A DNA stretch of 64,000 bases, taken from NCBI GenBank assembly GCA_018334015.1, contig JAGXTI010000029.1, positions 1 through 64,000 of the forward strand, written 5' to 3'. Source of the stretch: Silanimonas sp. Its GTDB lineage: Bacteria > Pseudomonadota > Gammaproteobacteria > Xanthomonadales > Xanthomonadaceae. A program made the position numbers and the translations under genes. Shown here piece by piece: positions 29,866 through 44,452 of this stretch. Within the stretch, counting starts at the first letter, position 1, and every line of letters begins with the position of its first letter. The notes beneath the pieces were generated by a model. That model was given only the letters and a program-made list of their open reading frames with translations. It did no database searches and was not told where the DNA came from.

Positions 29866-31395
29866 ATGTCCGACCAGCCCAACGCCGCTCCGATCGCTGA
29901 CGCTCCTGCACCGGATGAGAACAAGCTCATCGCCGAGCGGCGCGCCAAACTGACGGCGCTGCGCGGGAAGGGCATCGCCTTTCCGAACGATGCCCGGCGC
30001 GAGCACTACGCGGGTGATCTGCAGGCCGAGTTCGCCGACAAGGACCACTGGACCGCCGAAGCCCTCGAAGCCAGCGGCCGCAGGGTGTGCATCGCCGGCC
30101 GGATGATGGCCAAGCGGGTGATGGGCAAGGCGGCCTTCGCGCAGTTGCAGGACATGTCGGGGCGCGTCCAGCTCTACCTCGTCGGCGCTGATCTGAGCGA
30201 GAGCTACGAGGCCTTCAAGGGCTGGGACATCGGCGACATCCTCGCCGCCGAAGGCACGCTCACCCGCACCCGGACCGGCGAGCTGTCGGTCAAGGTCACG
30301 GCGATCCGCCTGCTCACCAAGGCGCTGCGCCCGCTGCCGGACAAGTTCCACGGCTTGAGCGATGTCGAGCAGCGCTACCGCATGCGCTATGTCGACACCA
30401 TCGTCAACGAGGAATCCCGCGAGGTGTTCGTGCTGCGTTCGCGGATCGTCCGCGCGATCCGGCACTGGCTGGACGCCCGGCGCTTCCTCGAAGTCGAGAC
30501 GCCGATGATGCAGTACATCCCCGGCGGTGCGACGGCCAAGCCGTTCATGACCCACCACAACGCGCTCGACCTCGATCTCTACCTGCGCGTCGCGCCGGAG
30601 CTGTACCTGAAGCGTCTCGTCGTCGGCGGCTTCGAGCGCGTCTACGAGATCAACCGCAATTTCCGCAACGAGGGCGTGTCCACCCGGCACAACCCCGAGT
30701 TCACGATGCTCGAGCTCTACGAGGCCTACGCCACGTACACCGGCATCATGAACCTGACCGAAGCGCTGATCCGCGACACCGCGCAGGAGGTGCTGGGCCG
30801 CACCGTGCTGAGCTGGGAAGGTCGCGACATCGACCTGACGCCGGCCTTCCGCCGTTGGCGCATGGACGATGCGGTGCGCGAGGCCGACCCGTCGATCACC
30901 GCCGCCGACTGCCGCGACCGCGAGGCGTTGGCCCGGCACTGCGCCCGCCACGGCGTGCACGTGAAGCCGTCCTACGGTTGGGGCAAGCTGCTGCTCGAGC
31001 TGTTCGAGAAGCTGGTCGAAAGCGAACTCGTGCAGCCGACCTTCATCACCCACTACCCGGTGGAGGTCAGCCCGCTGGCCCGTGAGAGCGACACCGAGCC
31101 CGGCATCACCGACCGCTTCGAGCTGTTCGTTGGCGGCAAGGAGATCGCCAACGGCTTCTCGGAGCTCAACGACCCCGAGGACCAGGCCGCCCGCTTCATG
31201 GCGCAGGCCGAGGCCAAGGACGCCGGCGACGACGAGGCCATGCACTTCGACGCCGACTACATCCGCGCCCTCGAAGTGGGCCTGCCGCCGACCGGTGGCC
31301 TGGGCATCGGCATCGACCGGCTGGTGATGCTGCTCACCAACCGGGCCTCGATCCGCGACGTGCTGTTCTTCCCCTACCTGCGCCCGGAGGCCTGA
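29866..31395 (+). CDS. lysS: Lysyl-tRNA synthetase (class II)
   Basis: Charges tRNA-Lys. The 509-aa protein has an N-terminal OB-fold anticodon-binding domain (about 60-170) and a class II catalytic core with motif 2 [18 protein letters not shown] and motif 3 [14 protein letters not shown]. Start at 29866 (MSDQPNAAP) gives family length. Follows prfB by 52 bp, the usual prfB-lysS pair. Confidence 0.97.
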   Translation: MSDQPNAAPIADAPAPDENKLIAERRAKLTALRGKGIAFPNDARREHYAGDLQAEFADKDHWTAEALEASGRRVCIAGRMMAKRVMGKAAFAQLQDMSGRVQLYLVGADLSESYEAFKGWDIGDILAAEGTLTRTRTGELSVKVTAIRLLTKALRPLPDKFHGLSDVEQRYRMRYVDTIVNEESREVFVLRSRIVRAIRHWLDARRFLEVETPMMQYIPGGATAKPFMTHHNALDLDLYLRVAPELYLKRLVVGGFERVYEINRNFRNEGVSTRHNPEFTMLELYEAYATYTGIMNLTEALIRDTAQEVLGRTVLSWEGRDIDLTPAFRRWRMDDAVREADPSITAADCRDREALARHCARHGVHVKPSYGWGKLLLELFEKLVESELVQPTFITHYPVEVSPLARESDTEPGITDRFELFVGGKEIANGFSELNDPEDQAARFMAQAEAKDAGDDEAMHFDADYIRALEVGLPPTGGLGIGIDRLVMLLTNRASIRDVLFFPYLRPEA

Positions 31396-31411
31396 GGGGA
31401 AGCACAAGGCT

Positions 31412-33094
31412 TCAGGCGGGCCTGCCGCCGGAATCACGCAATTCGCGGCGCAGGATCTTGCCGACGTTGGTCTTGGGCAGTTCAGTGCGGAACTCGACCA
31501 CCTTCGGGTGCTTGTAGCCGGTCAGTTTGTCCTTGCAGAAGGCCTTGACCTGCTCGGCGGTGATCGCCGGGTCCTTGCGCACCACCACCACCTTGACCGC
31601 TTCGCCGGACTTCTCGTCGGGCACGCCCACCGCCGCGACTTCCAGGATGCCCGGCATGGTGGCCAGCACGTCCTCGATCTCGTTCGGATAGACGTTGAAG
31701 CCGGACACCAGGATCATGTCCTTCTTGCGATCGACGATGTAGAAGTAGCCGGCGGCGTCCATCCTGGCCATGTCGCCGGTGTGCAGCCAGCCCTCGGCGT
31801 CGAACACCTTGGCGGTCTCCTCGGGGCGTTGCCAGTAGCCCGGCATCACCTGCGGTCCCTTGATGCACAGCTCGCCGATCTCGCCGACCGGCAGCGTTCG
31901 GCCCTCGTCGTCCTTGATGCAGGCGAGGGTGGAGGAGATTGGCAGGCCGATGGCGCCGTTGAATGCCTTCAAGTCGAGCGGGTTCATGCAGGCCGCCGGC
32001 GAGGTCTCGGTGAGTCCGTAAGCCTCGATGAGGGTGCAGCCGGTGGCCTTCTTCCAGCGATCGGCCACCGCGCGCTGCACGGCCATGCCGCCGCCCAGGG
32101 TCAGGTGCAACGAGGAAAAATCGATGGTGTCGAAGCCCGGCGTGTTGAGCAGGCCGTTGAACAGGGTGTTGACGCCGGTGATGGCGGTGAAGCGCACCGA
32201 TTTCAGCTCCTTGACGAAGCCGGGCAGGTCACGCGGGTTGGTGATGAGGTGGTTCATGCCGCCGAACTTCATGAAGACAAGGCAGTTCGCCGTCAACGCG
32301 AAGATGTGATAAAGCGGCAGCGCGGTGATGATGATCTCTTGGCCGGGCTTGGCATTGCCGCCAATCCAGGCCGAAGCCTGCTGCATGTTGGCCACCAGGT
32401 TGCGGTGGGTCAGCATGGCGCCTTTGGCAACGCCGGTGGTGCCGCCGGTGTACTGCAGGAAGGCGATGTCGTCGCTCGCCACATTGACCGGCGGCAGGGT
32501 GTGCGCGGCACCCAGGGCCAGGGCCTTGCGGAAGTTGATGGCGCCGGGCAGGGCATAGTCGGGCACCATCTTCTTCACGTACTTGACCACGAAGTCGACG
32601 ATCGTGCCCTTGGGGAAGCCCAGCAGCTCGCCGATCGAGGTGACGATGACCTGCTCGATCTGGGTTTCGGCCACCACCGCCGCCGCCGTGTGGGCGACGT
32701 TCTCCAGTACCACCAGCACCTTGGCGCCGGAATCGACCAGCTGGTGCTTCAATTCGCGCGGGGTGTAGAGCGGGTTGGTGTTGACCACGGTCAGGCCGGC
32801 ACGCAAGGCGCCGAAGATGGCGATCGGGTACTGCAGCACGTTGGGCATCATCAGGGCGACGCGGTCGCCCTTCTTCAGTTTGCGGTCGTGCAGCAGGTAA
32901 CTCGCGAACTGCCGGCTCAGGTGGTCGATGTCGCCGTAGCTCAGCATCTTGCCCATGTGCGAGAAGGCAGGCCGATCGCGGTAACGCTCGATCGCGCTGT
33001 CAAGCACGGAGACGATGGACTGGAATTCGGTCACGTCGATTTCCGCGGGCACGCCCTGCGGGTAACTCGACAACCAGGGACGTTCGATGCTCAT
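31412..33094 (-). CDS. fadD: Long-chain acyl-CoA synthetase FadD
   Basis: Activates fatty acids with ATP and CoA for beta-oxidation or lipid synthesis. The 560-aa protein carries the AMP-binding motif [13 protein letters not shown], the YGLTETSPA motif, and the hinge region GWLHTGDMA followed by [20 protein letters not shown]; the C-terminal Lys lies in [15 protein letters not shown]. The start at 33094 is preceded by GAGGTGG. An upstream extension to 33244 is open but not conserved. Convergent with lysS. Confidence 0.95.
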   Translation of the reverse strand: MSIERPWLSSYPQGVPAEIDVTEFQSIVSVLDSAIERYRDRPAFSHMGKMLSYGDIDHLSRQFASYLLHDRKLKKGDRVALMMPNVLQYPIAIFGALRAGLTVVNTNPLYTPRELKHQLVDSGAKVLVVLENVAHTAAAVVAETQIEQVIVTSIGELLGFPKGTIVDFVVKYVKKMVPDYALPGAINFRKALALGAAHTLPPVNVASDDIAFLQYTGGTTGVAKGAMLTHRNLVANMQQASAWIGGNAKPGQEIIITALPLYHIFALTANCLVFMKFGGMNHLITNPRDLPGFVKELKSVRFTAITGVNTLFNGLLNTPGFDTIDFSSLHLTLGGGMAVQRAVADRWKKATGCTLIEAYGLTETSPAACMNPLDLKAFNGAIGLPISSTLACIKDDEGRTLPVGEIGELCIKGPQVMPGYWQRPEETAKVFDAEGWLHTGDMARMDAAGYFYIVDRKKDMILVSGFNVYPNEIEDVLATMPGILEVAAVGVPDEKSGEAVKVVVVRKDPAITAEQVKAFCKDKLTGYKHPKVVEFRTELPKTNVGKILRRELRDSGGRPA

Positions 33095-33231
33095 CGTTTC
33101 CACCTCGGATTCAGCGCACAGGGGACCGCGTGCGCCGAAGCGCCAGCGGATTGGAGTATTCACTCGATTCCAACACAGCCGGACGCGGCCCGGCAAGCGG
33201 ACCGGGGGGCGTTTTCGCATGGTCTTCATCA

Positions 33232-33287
33232 CCCCGCCGTGCATCGCGGCGGCGGGGTTCCGTCCCCCGCTCCAGGGCGCGGGGAAC
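33232..33287. other. Two GC-rich hairpins between acnA and fadD
   Basis: CCCCGCCG (33232-33239) pairs with CGGCGGGG (33250-33257); CCCCGC (33265-33270) pairs with GCGGGG (33279-33284), extended by TTCC (33258-33261) with GGAA (33283-33286). They lie just past the acnA stop, so they may terminate acnA, but no T-tract follows. Confidence 0.35.
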
Positions 33288-33307
33288 GGGTCGCGGCAGG
33301 CCTGGTC

Positions 33308-35989
<2,682 letters not shown>

Positions 35990-36089
35990 GGAGGGCTCCA
36001 GGCTGGGGGGCGGCGGCCGGCCTGCCGCGGGGGCGACCGGGCCGTGTCAACTCGCCATTATGCCGCAAGCGGGGGCGAGCCGGGCGCTT

Positions 36090-36698
36090 CTAGTCGAGTG
36101 GAGCGAGCAGTTCCCGGGCGGTTTCGGCCATCCGGCCGCGTTGCAGCAGGAAATCGAGCCGACTGCCGCCCGACTGCCGCCACAGCACGGCGGCCCGCAG
36201 GGCGCAGAGCAGCAGGGCGCGCACTTCGGCCACCACCTGCGGCTGGCCCAGGTAGACCGGATTGCCCTGCACCAGCACACGGTTGCCAAGCGGGCTGATC
36301 TGCTCGACGTAGAGCTCGCCCAGCCGCAGCGTCACCGTGGGGTGCTGGGCGCCCAGGTGCTGGCGCTGCCGGTCGATATCGCGCAGCACCGATTGCACAC
36401 GCTCACCCGCCGTAGGATGGCGCATGAAGGCGCGCTCCAGGCCCAGCACGCTCACCGCCATCCGGGCGACCCCGTTGTCGCGCGGGCCCTGGCCCAAGAG
36501 GCCCAGCAGTTCGCGCAGGCCCTGGTCGAGGCCATCGACCCCGTCGTAGATGGTTTCGGCGTCCTCGGCTTCGAAGCGGAACAGGCTGTCGTAGAGCACG
36601 GCAGCCGGGCGCTGTTCGGTCTGGCCGATCGAGGCGAGTTGCTGGACCAGGCGGAGTGCCTGGGCGAGGGCGGCGAGGGCGATGACGCGATCGTTCAT
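36090..36698 (-). CDS. hflD: High frequency lysogenization protein HflD
   Basis: Membrane-associated helical protein; in E. coli it titrates lambda CII and its gene is adjacent to mnmA. The 202-aa product begins [22 protein letters not shown] and contains the family segments [18 protein letters not shown] and the C-terminal [18 protein letters not shown]. Starts in an ATGA overlap with the mnmA stop. Confidence 0.92.
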   Translation of the reverse strand: MNDRVIALAALAQALRLVQQLASIGQTEQRPAAVLYDSLFRFEAEDAETIYDGVDGLDQGLRELLGLLGQGPRDNGVARMAVSVLGLERAFMRHPTAGERVQSVLRDIDRQRQHLGAQHPTVTLRLGELYVEQISPLGNRVLVQGNPVYLGQPQVVAEVRALLLCALRAAVLWRQSGGSRLDFLLQRGRMAETARELLAPLD

Positions 36699-37810
36699 GC
36701 GGCGGGGAGGCGGTTCGGGTCGAGGGGGGCATCGGTGGCGGCGATCAGCGCGCCACCCAGACAAAGTTCACCACGATAAAGCACCACCGACTGCCCGGGC
36801 GTGACGGCGCGTTGTGCCTGATCGAAGCGCAGTTCGACGCCGCCATCGGCCGTCGGCTGCACCGTGCAGGCCTGCGGGGCCTGCCGGTGGCGGACCTGCG
36901 CCTCGCAGCGCAGCGGGAAGGCCGGTGCGTGGCCGGCGATCCAGTGCATGGTCTCGCTGCGCAGCCGGGTGGAATGCAGCAGCGGGCTGTCGCCTTGGTC
37001 GACGATCAGCCGATTGTGGGCGACATCCTTGCCGACCACAAACCACGGCGCCTCCGGCCGGCCGCGCACGCCGCCGATGCCCAGACCCTCGCGTTGACCA
37101 AGCGTGTGGAAGGCGATGCCGGCGTGCTGGCCGATCACCCGGCCTTGGGGATCGACGATCTCGCCCGGGCTGATGGCGACGTAGCGCGCCAGAAAGGCCC
37201 GGAAATCGCGCTCGCCGATGAAGCAGATGCCGGTCGAGTCCTTCTTCTTCGCCGTGGCGAGCCCCAGCCGGGCGGCAATCGCCCGCACCTCGGTCTTGGC
37301 CAGGCCGCCGATCGGGAACAGGGTGGCGGCAAGTTGCTCTTGGCCCAGTTGGTGCAGGAAATAGCTCTGGTCCTTGCCGGCATCGTCGCCACGCAGCAGG
37401 CGCCAGCCTTCTTCGCCCTGATCGATGCGGGCGTAGTGGCCGGTCGCGATCCGGCGGGCCCCCAGCGCCCTCGCCTCGTCGAGGAAGCATTTGAACTTGA
37501 TCTCGCGGTTGCAGAGCACGTCCGGGTTCGGCGTGCGGCCGGCGCGGTACTCGGCGAGGAAGGCCGCGAACACCTCCGAGCGGTACTCGGCCGAGAAATC
37601 CCGGGCGATGAAGGGCAGGCCGAGTTGCGCGCAGACCTTCAGCGCGTCGCGGCGATCGGCCTCGGCCCGGCACTCGCCCGAGCCCTCGTCCGCCCAGTTC
37701 GTCATGAACAGGCCGGCCACGCGGCTGCCGGACTCGCGCAGGCACCAGGCGGCGACGGAGGAATCGACGCCACCGGAGACGCCGACCATGATGTCCGGGC
37801 TCTCGCTCAT
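36695..37810 (-). CDS. mnmA: tRNA-uridine 2-sulfurtransferase MnmA
   Basis: Makes the 2-thio group of s2U34 in tRNA-Glu, -Gln and -Lys. The 371-aa protein has the PP-loop [14 protein letters not shown] near the N-terminus, the catalytic cysteine in [12 protein letters not shown] and the second in [10 protein letters not shown]. The start at 37810 overlaps the nudJ stop by 4 nt; hflD follows with another ATGA overlap, giving nudJ-mnmA-hflD. Confidence 0.96.
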   Translation of the reverse strand: MSESPDIMVGVSGGVDSSVAAWCLRESGSRVAGLFMTNWADEGSGECRAEADRRDALKVCAQLGLPFIARDFSAEYRSEVFAAFLAEYRAGRTPNPDVLCNREIKFKCFLDEARALGARRIATGHYARIDQGEEGWRLLRGDDAGKDQSYFLHQLGQEQLAATLFPIGGLAKTEVRAIAARLGLATAKKKDSTGICFIGERDFRAFLARYVAISPGEIVDPQGRVIGQHAGIAFHTLGQREGLGIGGVRGRPEAPWFVVGKDVAHNRLIVDQGDSPLLHSTRLRSETMHWIAGHAPAFPLRCEAQVRHRQAPQACTVQPTADGGVELRFDQAQRAVTPGQSVVLYRGELCLGGALIAATDAPLDPNRLPAA

Positions 37811-38268
37811 AGGGCGTTCACGGCCTCCAGCGGCAGGCGCCGGCCGGCGAGGTAGTCCTCGACCACCCGGCCGACCAGCGGACTGCGGTGCATGGCCCGG
37901 CAGGCCGCCAGTTCGCTGGGGCTGAGCCAGAGCGCGCGGACGATGCCGGTGTCGAGCGGCCGTTCCGGGTGGTGGCGCAGCGGTTCGGCGCAGAAGGCCA
38001 GCCGCAGGTAGCTGCGTCCGGTCTCCGGGGCACGCCACTGGTAGGCGCCGATGAAGCCGGTCAGGCGCACTTCCCAGCCGCTTTCCTCGAGCGTTTCGCG
38101 CAGTGCCGCGGCGACGATGCTCTCGTCGGGCTCGAGGTGGCCGGCCGGCTGGTTGAGCACTCGTCGGCCCTGCACCTCTTCCTCGACCATGAGCAGGCGG
38201 CCGTCGCGGGGCACGAGGGTGGCGACGGTCACGTCCGGTTGCCAGAAACGGCCTTGGCGGTAGGTCAA
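37807..38268 (-). CDS. nudJ: Nudix hydrolase (NudJ-like phosphatase)
   Basis: The 153-aa protein has a complete Nudix box: [20 protein letters not shown] followed by SGW. NudJ enzymes act on thiamine and nucleoside di- or triphosphates. The symbol rests on synteny with E. coli nudJ-mnmA-hflD and on size; the substrate is not determined by the sequence. Confidence 0.85.
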   Translation of the reverse strand: MTYRQGRFWQPDVTVATLVPRDGRLLMVEEEVQGRRVLNQPAGHLEPDESIVAAALRETLEESGWEVRLTGFIGAYQWRAPETGRSYLRLAFCAEPLRHHPERPLDTGIVRALWLSPSELAACRAMHRSPLVGRVVEDYLAGRRLPLEAVNAL

Positions 38269-38346
38269 GCGGCTCTCCGGTGGGTCCGGTGCGTGGGCAG
38301 GGGCGAACAGTGTGCGCGCCGTGACGATCGTTCGTCCACGCCGCGC

Positions 38347-38377
38347 TTGCAGTGGCTTTCCTGCCGCGTCCTATACT
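38347..38377 (+). promoter_or_regulatory. clpS promoter, possibly leaderless
   Basis: TTGCAG (38347-38352), 19-bp spacer, TATACT (38372-38377). The clpS ATG is at 38384, seven bases after the -10, where initiation is expected, so the mRNA would begin with or very near AUG. No Shine-Dalgarno precedes the ATG. Confidence 0.5.
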
Positions 38378-38383
38378 GACCGC

Positions 38384-38710
38384 ATGAGCCAGCAAGCGCG
38401 CCCCGATCACGAACACGACCGCGGCCTGGCGGTCGATACCGCCCGGCCCGAATTGGAGCAGCCACCGCTGTACCGGGTGCTGCTCCTGAACGACGACTAC
38501 ACGCCGATGGACTTCGTGGTGGAGGTCCTGCAGGTGTTCTTCGGCATGAACCGCGAGAAAGCCACCCAGGTGATGCTGCACGTCCACACCCGCGGTCGCG
38601 GCGTCTGCGGCGTCTACACACGGGAAGTGGCAGAAACCAAGGTGTCGCAGGTGAACGAATTCTCCCGCACCCACCAGCACCCGCTCATGTGCACCATGGA
38701 AAAAGCCTGA
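38384..38710 (+). CDS. clpS: ClpAP adaptor ClpS (N-recognin)
   Basis: Delivers N-degron substrates to ClpAP. The 108-aa protein has a disordered N-terminus and the core [21 protein letters not shown], then [21 protein letters not shown], the substrate pocket region. The ATG at 38384 gives family length; an upstream one at 38312 precedes the promoter. clpA follows 38 bp downstream. Confidence 0.96.
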   Translation: MSQQARPDHEHDRGLAVDTARPELEQPPLYRVLLLNDDYTPMDFVVEVLQVFFGMNREKATQVMLHVHTRGRGVCGVYTREVAETKVSQVNEFSRTHQHPLMCTMEKA

Positions 38711-38748
38711 CCCGCCCCCACATCCGGGCCATTGCCCTGGAGGCCCTC

Positions 38749-41037
38749 ATGTTCAGCAAAGATCTCGAGTTCACCATCGGCCAGTGCTACAAGCAGGCCC
38801 GCGAAGCCCGCCATGAGTTCATGACGGTCGAGCACCTCTTGCTGGCGCTGGCCGACAACCATGCTGCCCTCCAGGTGCTCAAGGCCTGCGGTGCCGACGC
38901 CCAGAAGCTGGCCGCCGAACTGCGCCGCGTCATCGCCGAGACGGTGCCGATCCTGCCCGAGGACGACACCCGCGACACGCAGCCGACGCTGGGCTTCCAG
39001 CGCGTGCTGCAACGCGCCGTCTACCACGTCCAGAGCAGCGGCCGGAAGGAAGTGACCGGCGCCAACGTGCTGGTCGCCATCTTCGGTGAGAAGGACAGCC
39101 ACGCCGTCTACCACCTGCAGCAGCAGGACGTCACCCGGCTCGATGTCGTCAACTACATCTCGCACGGCGTCGGCAAATCCGGCGGTGAGGCGCCTGAGCC
39201 GAAGCCGGCTGACGCGCCGAAGGCCGAGAACGAATCGGGCGAGGACGGCCAGCCCCGGCAGACCCCGCTCGAGGAGTTCGCCGCCAACCTCAACCAGCTG
39301 GCACGCGAGGGCAAGATCGACCCGCTGATCGGCCGCGAGGCCGAGATCGAGCGCACCCTGCAGGTGCTGTGCCGGCGCCGCAAGAACAACCCGCTCTACG
39401 TCGGCGAAGCGGGTGTGGGCAAGACCGCGCTGGCTGAAGGGCTCGCCTGGCGCATCGTCGAGGGCGATGTGCCCGAGGTGCTGAAGGACGCCACCGTTTA
39501 TTCGCTCGACCTCGGCGCGCTGGTGGCCGGCACCAAGTACCGCGGCGATTTCGAGAAGCGCCTGAAGGCGGTCGTCAACCAGGTCAAGAAAGAACCGAAC
39601 GCCATCCTGTTCATCGACGAGATCCACACCATCATCGGCGCCGGCTCGGCTTCGGGCGGCACCATGGACGCTTCCAACCTGATCAAGCCGGCCCTGCAGA
39701 CCGGCGAGCTGCGCTGCATCGGCTCGACCACCTTCCAGGAATACCGCGGCGTGTTCGAGAAAGACCGCGCCCTGGCACGGCGCTTCCAGAAGATCGACGT
39801 GGTCGAGCCGACCGTGGCTGAGGCGGTCGCCATCCTTAACGGCCTGAAGGCCAAGTTCGAGGCCCACCACGAGGTGAGCTACAGCGCCGATGCGCTGCAG
39901 GCCGCCGTCGATCTCTCGGTCAAGCACATTGGCGACCGCCTGCTGCCGGACAAGGCCATCGATGTGATCGACGAGGCCGGCGCCCGCCAGCGTCTGATGA
40001 CCGAGGACAAACGCAAGAACTTGATCGACGTCGAGGAGGTCGAGCTGATCGTCGCCAAGATGGCGCGCATCCCGCCCAAGCAGGTCAGCGCCTCCGACAA
40101 GGACGTGCTGAAGAACCTCGAGCGCAACCTGAAGATGGTGATCTTCGGCCAGGACCCGGCGATCGAGTCGCTGGTGGCCTCGATCAAGCTGGCGCGCTCG
40201 GGCCTCGGCAACCCCGACAAGCCGATCGGCAATTTTCTGTTCGCCGGCCCAACGGGTGTGGGCAAGACCGAAGTCACCAAGCAGCTCGCCCTGCAGCTCG
40301 GCATCGAGCTCGTGCGCTTCGACATGTCGGAGTACATGGAGCCGCATTCGGTGTCGCGCCTGATCGGCGCGCCCCCGGGCTATGTCGGCTTCGACCAGGG
40401 TGGCCTGCTCACCGAGAAGATCGTCAAGACGCCGCACTGCGTGCTGCTGCTTGATGAGATCGAAAAAGCCCACCCGGACGTGTTCAACATCCTGCTGCAG
40501 GTGATGGACCGCGGCGTGCTGACCGACACCAATGGCCGCGAGGCCAATTTCCGCAACGTGATCGTGGTGATGACCACCAACGCCGGCGCCGCCCAGGCGG
40601 CCCGTCGCACCATCGGTTTCGTCGAGCAGAACCACAGTTCGGACGCGCTGGAGGCGATCCGCAAGGCCTTCACCCCGGAGTTCCGCAACCGCCTCGATGC
40701 CATCGTGCAGTTCAGCGCGCTGGGCTTCGACCACATCCTGCGCGTGGTCGACAAGTTCCTGATCGAGCTGGAGTCGCAGCTGCAGGAGAAGCACGTGACG
40801 CTGAGCGCCACGCCGGAGGCGCGGCAGTGGCTGGCCGAGCACGGTTTCGACCCGCAGATGGGTGCGCGCCCGATGGCGCGCTTGCTGCAGGACAAGATCA
40901 AGCGGCCGCTGGCCGACGAGCTGCTGTTCGGCAAGCTGGTGGGCGGTGGCCGGGTGACAGTGGCTGTGGTCGACGGCGCGCTCGCCGTCGAAGCCTTCGC
41001 CCCGGAAGTCAAGCCGGAGCCAGCGGCGGTGGTCTGA
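38749..41037 (+). CDS. clpA: ClpA, ATPase subunit of ClpAP protease
   Basis: AAA+ unfoldase feeding ClpP. The 762-aa protein has the N-terminal Clp repeat domain (1-145), AAA-1 with [13 protein letters not shown] and AAA-2 with [13 protein letters not shown], plus sensor and C-terminal regions. A Pro/Glu/Ala-rich linker separates the N domain. The start ([23 protein letters not shown]) matches the family. No clpP is in the window. Confidence 0.97.
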   Translation: MFSKDLEFTIGQCYKQAREARHEFMTVEHLLLALADNHAALQVLKACGADAQKLAAELRRVIAETVPILPEDDTRDTQPTLGFQRVLQRAVYHVQSSGRKEVTGANVLVAIFGEKDSHAVYHLQQQDVTRLDVVNYISHGVGKSGGEAPEPKPADAPKAENESGEDGQPRQTPLEEFAANLNQLAREGKIDPLIGREAEIERTLQVLCRRRKNNPLYVGEAGVGKTALAEGLAWRIVEGDVPEVLKDATVYSLDLGALVAGTKYRGDFEKRLKAVVNQVKKEPNAILFIDEIHTIIGAGSASGGTMDASNLIKPALQTGELRCIGSTTFQEYRGVFEKDRALARRFQKIDVVEPTVAEAVAILNGLKAKFEAHHEVSYSADALQAAVDLSVKHIGDRLLPDKAIDVIDEAGARQRLMTEDKRKNLIDVEEVELIVAKMARIPPKQVSASDKDVLKNLERNLKMVIFGQDPAIESLVASIKLARSGLGNPDKPIGNFLFAGPTGVGKTEVTKQLALQLGIELVRFDMSEYMEPHSVSRLIGAPPGYVGFDQGGLLTEKIVKTPHCVLLLDEIEKAHPDVFNILLQVMDRGVLTDTNGREANFRNVIVVMTTNAGAAQAARRTIGFVEQNHSSDALEAIRKAFTPEFRNRLDAIVQFSALGFDHILRVVDKFLIELESQLQEKHVTLSATPEARQWLAEHGFDPQMGARPMARLLQDKIKRPLADELLFGKLVGGGRVTVAVVDGALAVEAFAPEVKPEPAAVV

Positions 41038-41056
41038 ACCACCGCCCTGGTCGGGC

Positions 41057-41275
41057 TTACTTCATGCGGTAGGTGATGCGGCCCTTGGTGGGGTCGTAGG
41101 GCGTCATTTCGACCTTCACCTTGTCGCCGGTCAGGATGCGGATGTAATTCTTGCGCATGCGCCCCGAGATGTGCGCCGTGATGACATGGCCGTTCTCTAG
41201 CTTCACGCGGAACATGGTGTTCGGCAGGGTTTCAGTCACGGTGCCTTCGAACTCGATGGAATCGTCTTTGGACAT
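41057..41275 (-). CDS. infA: Translation initiation factor IF-1
   Basis: 72-aa OB-fold protein binding the ribosomal A site during initiation. Sequence [21 protein letters not shown] and GRITYRMK at the end are near-invariant. The start at 41275 gives exact family length; an upstream frame to 41344 is spurious. Next to clpA and aat, as in many gammaproteobacteria. Confidence 0.97.
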   Translation of the reverse strand: MSKDDSIEFEGTVTETLPNTMFRVKLENGHVITAHISGRMRKNYIRILTGDKVKVEMTPYDPTKGRITYRMK

Positions 41276-41371
41276 GCAGCGGGCTTCTGGCCTTGTTCGG
41301 TCGGTGGGGAGGGGCGGGCGATCGGAAGGCGCGGAGTGTGCCACGCGCCGGCAGGGCTTGCAAAAATCCGG

Positions 41372-42148
41372 TTAATCGTCCGCCGCGGGGGCGACGTCCG
41401 GCGTGACCTCGGTGCCGGGCTCGGCGAGCAGCCGGCAGGCCGGCAGCGGCGCCAGCGCCCAGTCCTGGCAGGGGCTGCGACTGCGGCTGAGTGGCCGGAA
41501 ACAGGCCATAAAACGTTCGCGCGACCAGAGCTCGCCGCCCATGAAACGCAGGTGCGGGTGCTCGATCTGCGCATCGAAGCAGGGCATGCCGGCTTGGGCG
41601 AGCCGCCAGCCGAGGGCGGCCAGGGCCACTTTCGAGCCGCCGCTAGCCAGACTCACCATGCTCTCGGCGAAGAAAGCCCGGCCCAGCACCACCCCGTACA
41701 GGCCGCCGACCAGCCGGCCGCCACTGTCACGAACGGCGATGGCCTGGGCGTGGCCGGCCGCATGCAGGCGGCGGTAGGCCCGCTGCATGGCCGGGCCGAT
41801 CCAGGTGCCGTTCTGACCGGCGCGCGGCGCCGACGCGCAGGCGGCAAGCACCGCGGCGAAGTCGTCGTCGAAACGGACCTGCCAATCGAGCCGGCGCAGC
41901 TCGCGGCGGAACCGCCGCGACAGCCGCACACCCTCGCTGCGGAACACCATGCGCTGCGCGGGCGACCACCAGAGGATGGGCTGGCCTTCGCTGAACCACG
42001 GAAAGATACCCTCGGCGTAGGCATTGAGCAGCCGGGGCAGGCTGAGGTCGCCCCCCAAGCAGAGCAGGCCATCCGGCTCCTCGAGTGCCCATTCGACCGG
42101 CGGAAAGGGCGAGTTCGGCTCGGGGCCGAGCAGCAGGGGCCGGCTCAT
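41372..42148 (-). CDS. aat: Leucyl/phenylalanyl-tRNA-protein transferase Aat
   Basis: Adds Leu or Phe to proteins starting with Arg or Lys, creating the N-degrons read by ClpS, so its location beside clpS-clpA fits. The 258-aa protein has PPVEWALEEPDGLLCLGGDLS, AYAEGIFPWFSEG, and GGLYGVVLGRAFFAESMVS with the catalytic surroundings, then HLRFMGGELWSR-like HPHLRFMGGELWSRERF. ATG overlaps the upstream gene's stop. Confidence 0.96.
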   Translation of the reverse strand: MSRPLLLGPEPNSPFPPVEWALEEPDGLLCLGGDLSLPRLLNAYAEGIFPWFSEGQPILWWSPAQRMVFRSEGVRLSRRFRRELRRLDWQVRFDDDFAAVLAACASAPRAGQNGTWIGPAMQRAYRRLHAAGHAQAIAVRDSGGRLVGGLYGVVLGRAFFAESMVSLASGGSKVALAALGWRLAQAGMPCFDAQIEHPHLRFMGGELWSRERFMACFRPLSRSRSPCQDWALAPLPACRLLAEPGTEVTPDVAPAADD

Positions 42149-43299
42149 GGCGAGTCGCCGGCGCGGAAGGGGCTGTGCGCAGCGAAGGCCGCGCGTTGGC
42201 GTTGCACCGCCTCGCGTTCGGCCATGCACCAGCGTTCGAGGGCGGCATGGAAGCGCGGTTCGACCAGCCAGTGCCGGCTGTGCATGATGGCCGGTAGGAA
42301 TCCGCGGGCAAGCTTGTGCACGCCCTGCGCGCCCGGCTCGAAGCGATCGATACCGCGCTCGATGCAGTGGGCGATGCCTTGGTGGTAGCAGGCCTCGAAA
42401 TGCAGGCCGGGCACTTCTTGGCTGGCCCCCCAATAACGGCCATAGAGCGCTTTGCCGGAACGCAGGCAGAGCGCGCCGGCGATCGGCGCCGGCGGCTCGC
42501 CGCGTGCGCCCGCGGCGCGTTCGGCCAGCACCAGCACCACGGCGTCCGGCATCGCCCGACCCAGATGCTGGAAGAAGGCTTCGGTCATCGCCGCGTGGTT
42601 CCATTTCTCGGCGAAGGTCTGCCGGTAGAAGCGGTGCATCGCCGCCAGCGGCGCGCCGCAGGCTTGCTCGCCCTCGACGATGCGCAAGGTGACACCAGCC
42701 TCGACCACTTTGCGCCGATCGGCTTTCAGGTTCTTGCGGCGCTTGTGGTCGAGCGCGCCGAGGAAATCATCGAAACCCTGCCACGCCGGATCGCGGCGCC
42801 AGTGGAACTGCAGGTCCTCGCGTGCCAGCCACGACCCATCGAAGGCGGCGAGATCCTCTTCGTCGAGAAAGTTCGCGTGCAAGGACTGCAGGCCGAGGCG
42901 TGGCGCGGCTTCGCGCATGGCATCGAGCAGCAGGCGCTTGTGTGCGGGCTCGCACGCCAGCAGGCGCGGGCCGGTGACCGGCGTGTAGGGCACCCCGATC
43001 AGCCATTTCGGGTAGTAGTCGAGGCCATACTGCGCGTAGGCGTTCGCCCAGGCCTGATCGAACACGAACTCGCCGTGCGAGTTGCCTTTCGCATAAGCCG
43101 GTGCGGCGGCCAGCAGCGCATCGCCCTCCCAGAGCGCAGCATGCAGCGGTGTCCAGCCGTACTCCGGGTCGAGGCAGCCGTGCGCTTCGAGCCCGGAAAG
43201 AAACGCGTGTGCGGTGAAGGGATGGCCATCGCGGTTCAGCGCATCCCACGCGGCGGCCGGAAGCTCCTCGAGCCGGCGATGCAGGCGGAGCTCGGGCAT
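42145..43299 (-). CDS. GNAT/FemAB-like N-acyltransferase family protein (COG3146)
   Basis: 384-aa soluble protein with the DUF482 features FTAHAFLSGLEAHGC, YGLDYYPKWLIGVPYTPVTGPR and HKRRKNLKADRRKV, plus GRYWGASQEVPGLHFEACYHQGI. Members resemble FemAB peptidyltransferases and GNAT acetyltransferases, but the substrate is unknown. It starts at 43299 (MPELRLHRR) and its stop overlaps the aat ATG by 4 nt, so the two are co-translated; a link to aminoacyl transfer is possible but only inferred. Confidence 0.8.
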   Translation of the reverse strand: MPELRLHRRLEELPAAAWDALNRDGHPFTAHAFLSGLEAHGCLDPEYGWTPLHAALWEGDALLAAAPAYAKGNSHGEFVFDQAWANAYAQYGLDYYPKWLIGVPYTPVTGPRLLACEPAHKRLLLDAMREAAPRLGLQSLHANFLDEEDLAAFDGSWLAREDLQFHWRRDPAWQGFDDFLGALDHKRRKNLKADRRKVVEAGVTLRIVEGEQACGAPLAAMHRFYRQTFAEKWNHAAMTEAFFQHLGRAMPDAVVLVLAERAAGARGEPPAPIAGALCLRSGKALYGRYWGASQEVPGLHFEACYHQGIAHCIERGIDRFEPGAQGVHKLARGFLPAIMHSRHWLVEPRFHAALERWCMAEREAVQRQRAAFAAHSPFRAGDSP

Positions 43300-43316
43300 C
43301 GCCGACCGCTCCGTGC

Positions 43317-44360
<1,044 letters not shown>

Positions 44361-44386
44361 TCAAGGTTGCATCGATCGTGTTTCCG

Positions 44387-44404
44387 AGCCGCCTCACGGC
44401 GGCT
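44387..44404 (+). other. Stem-loop in ald leader
   Basis: AGCCGCC (44387-44393), loop TCAC, GGCGGCT (44398-44404), followed by a moderately T-rich TCATTCGTT. It lies about 50 bp before the ald start. Attenuation or a terminator for an upstream transcript are possible; nothing further supports either. Confidence 0.25.
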
Positions 44405-44452
44405 TCATTCGTTCAACGCGCGCGCACCGCGCCGCTCCTGGAGCCCAGCATC

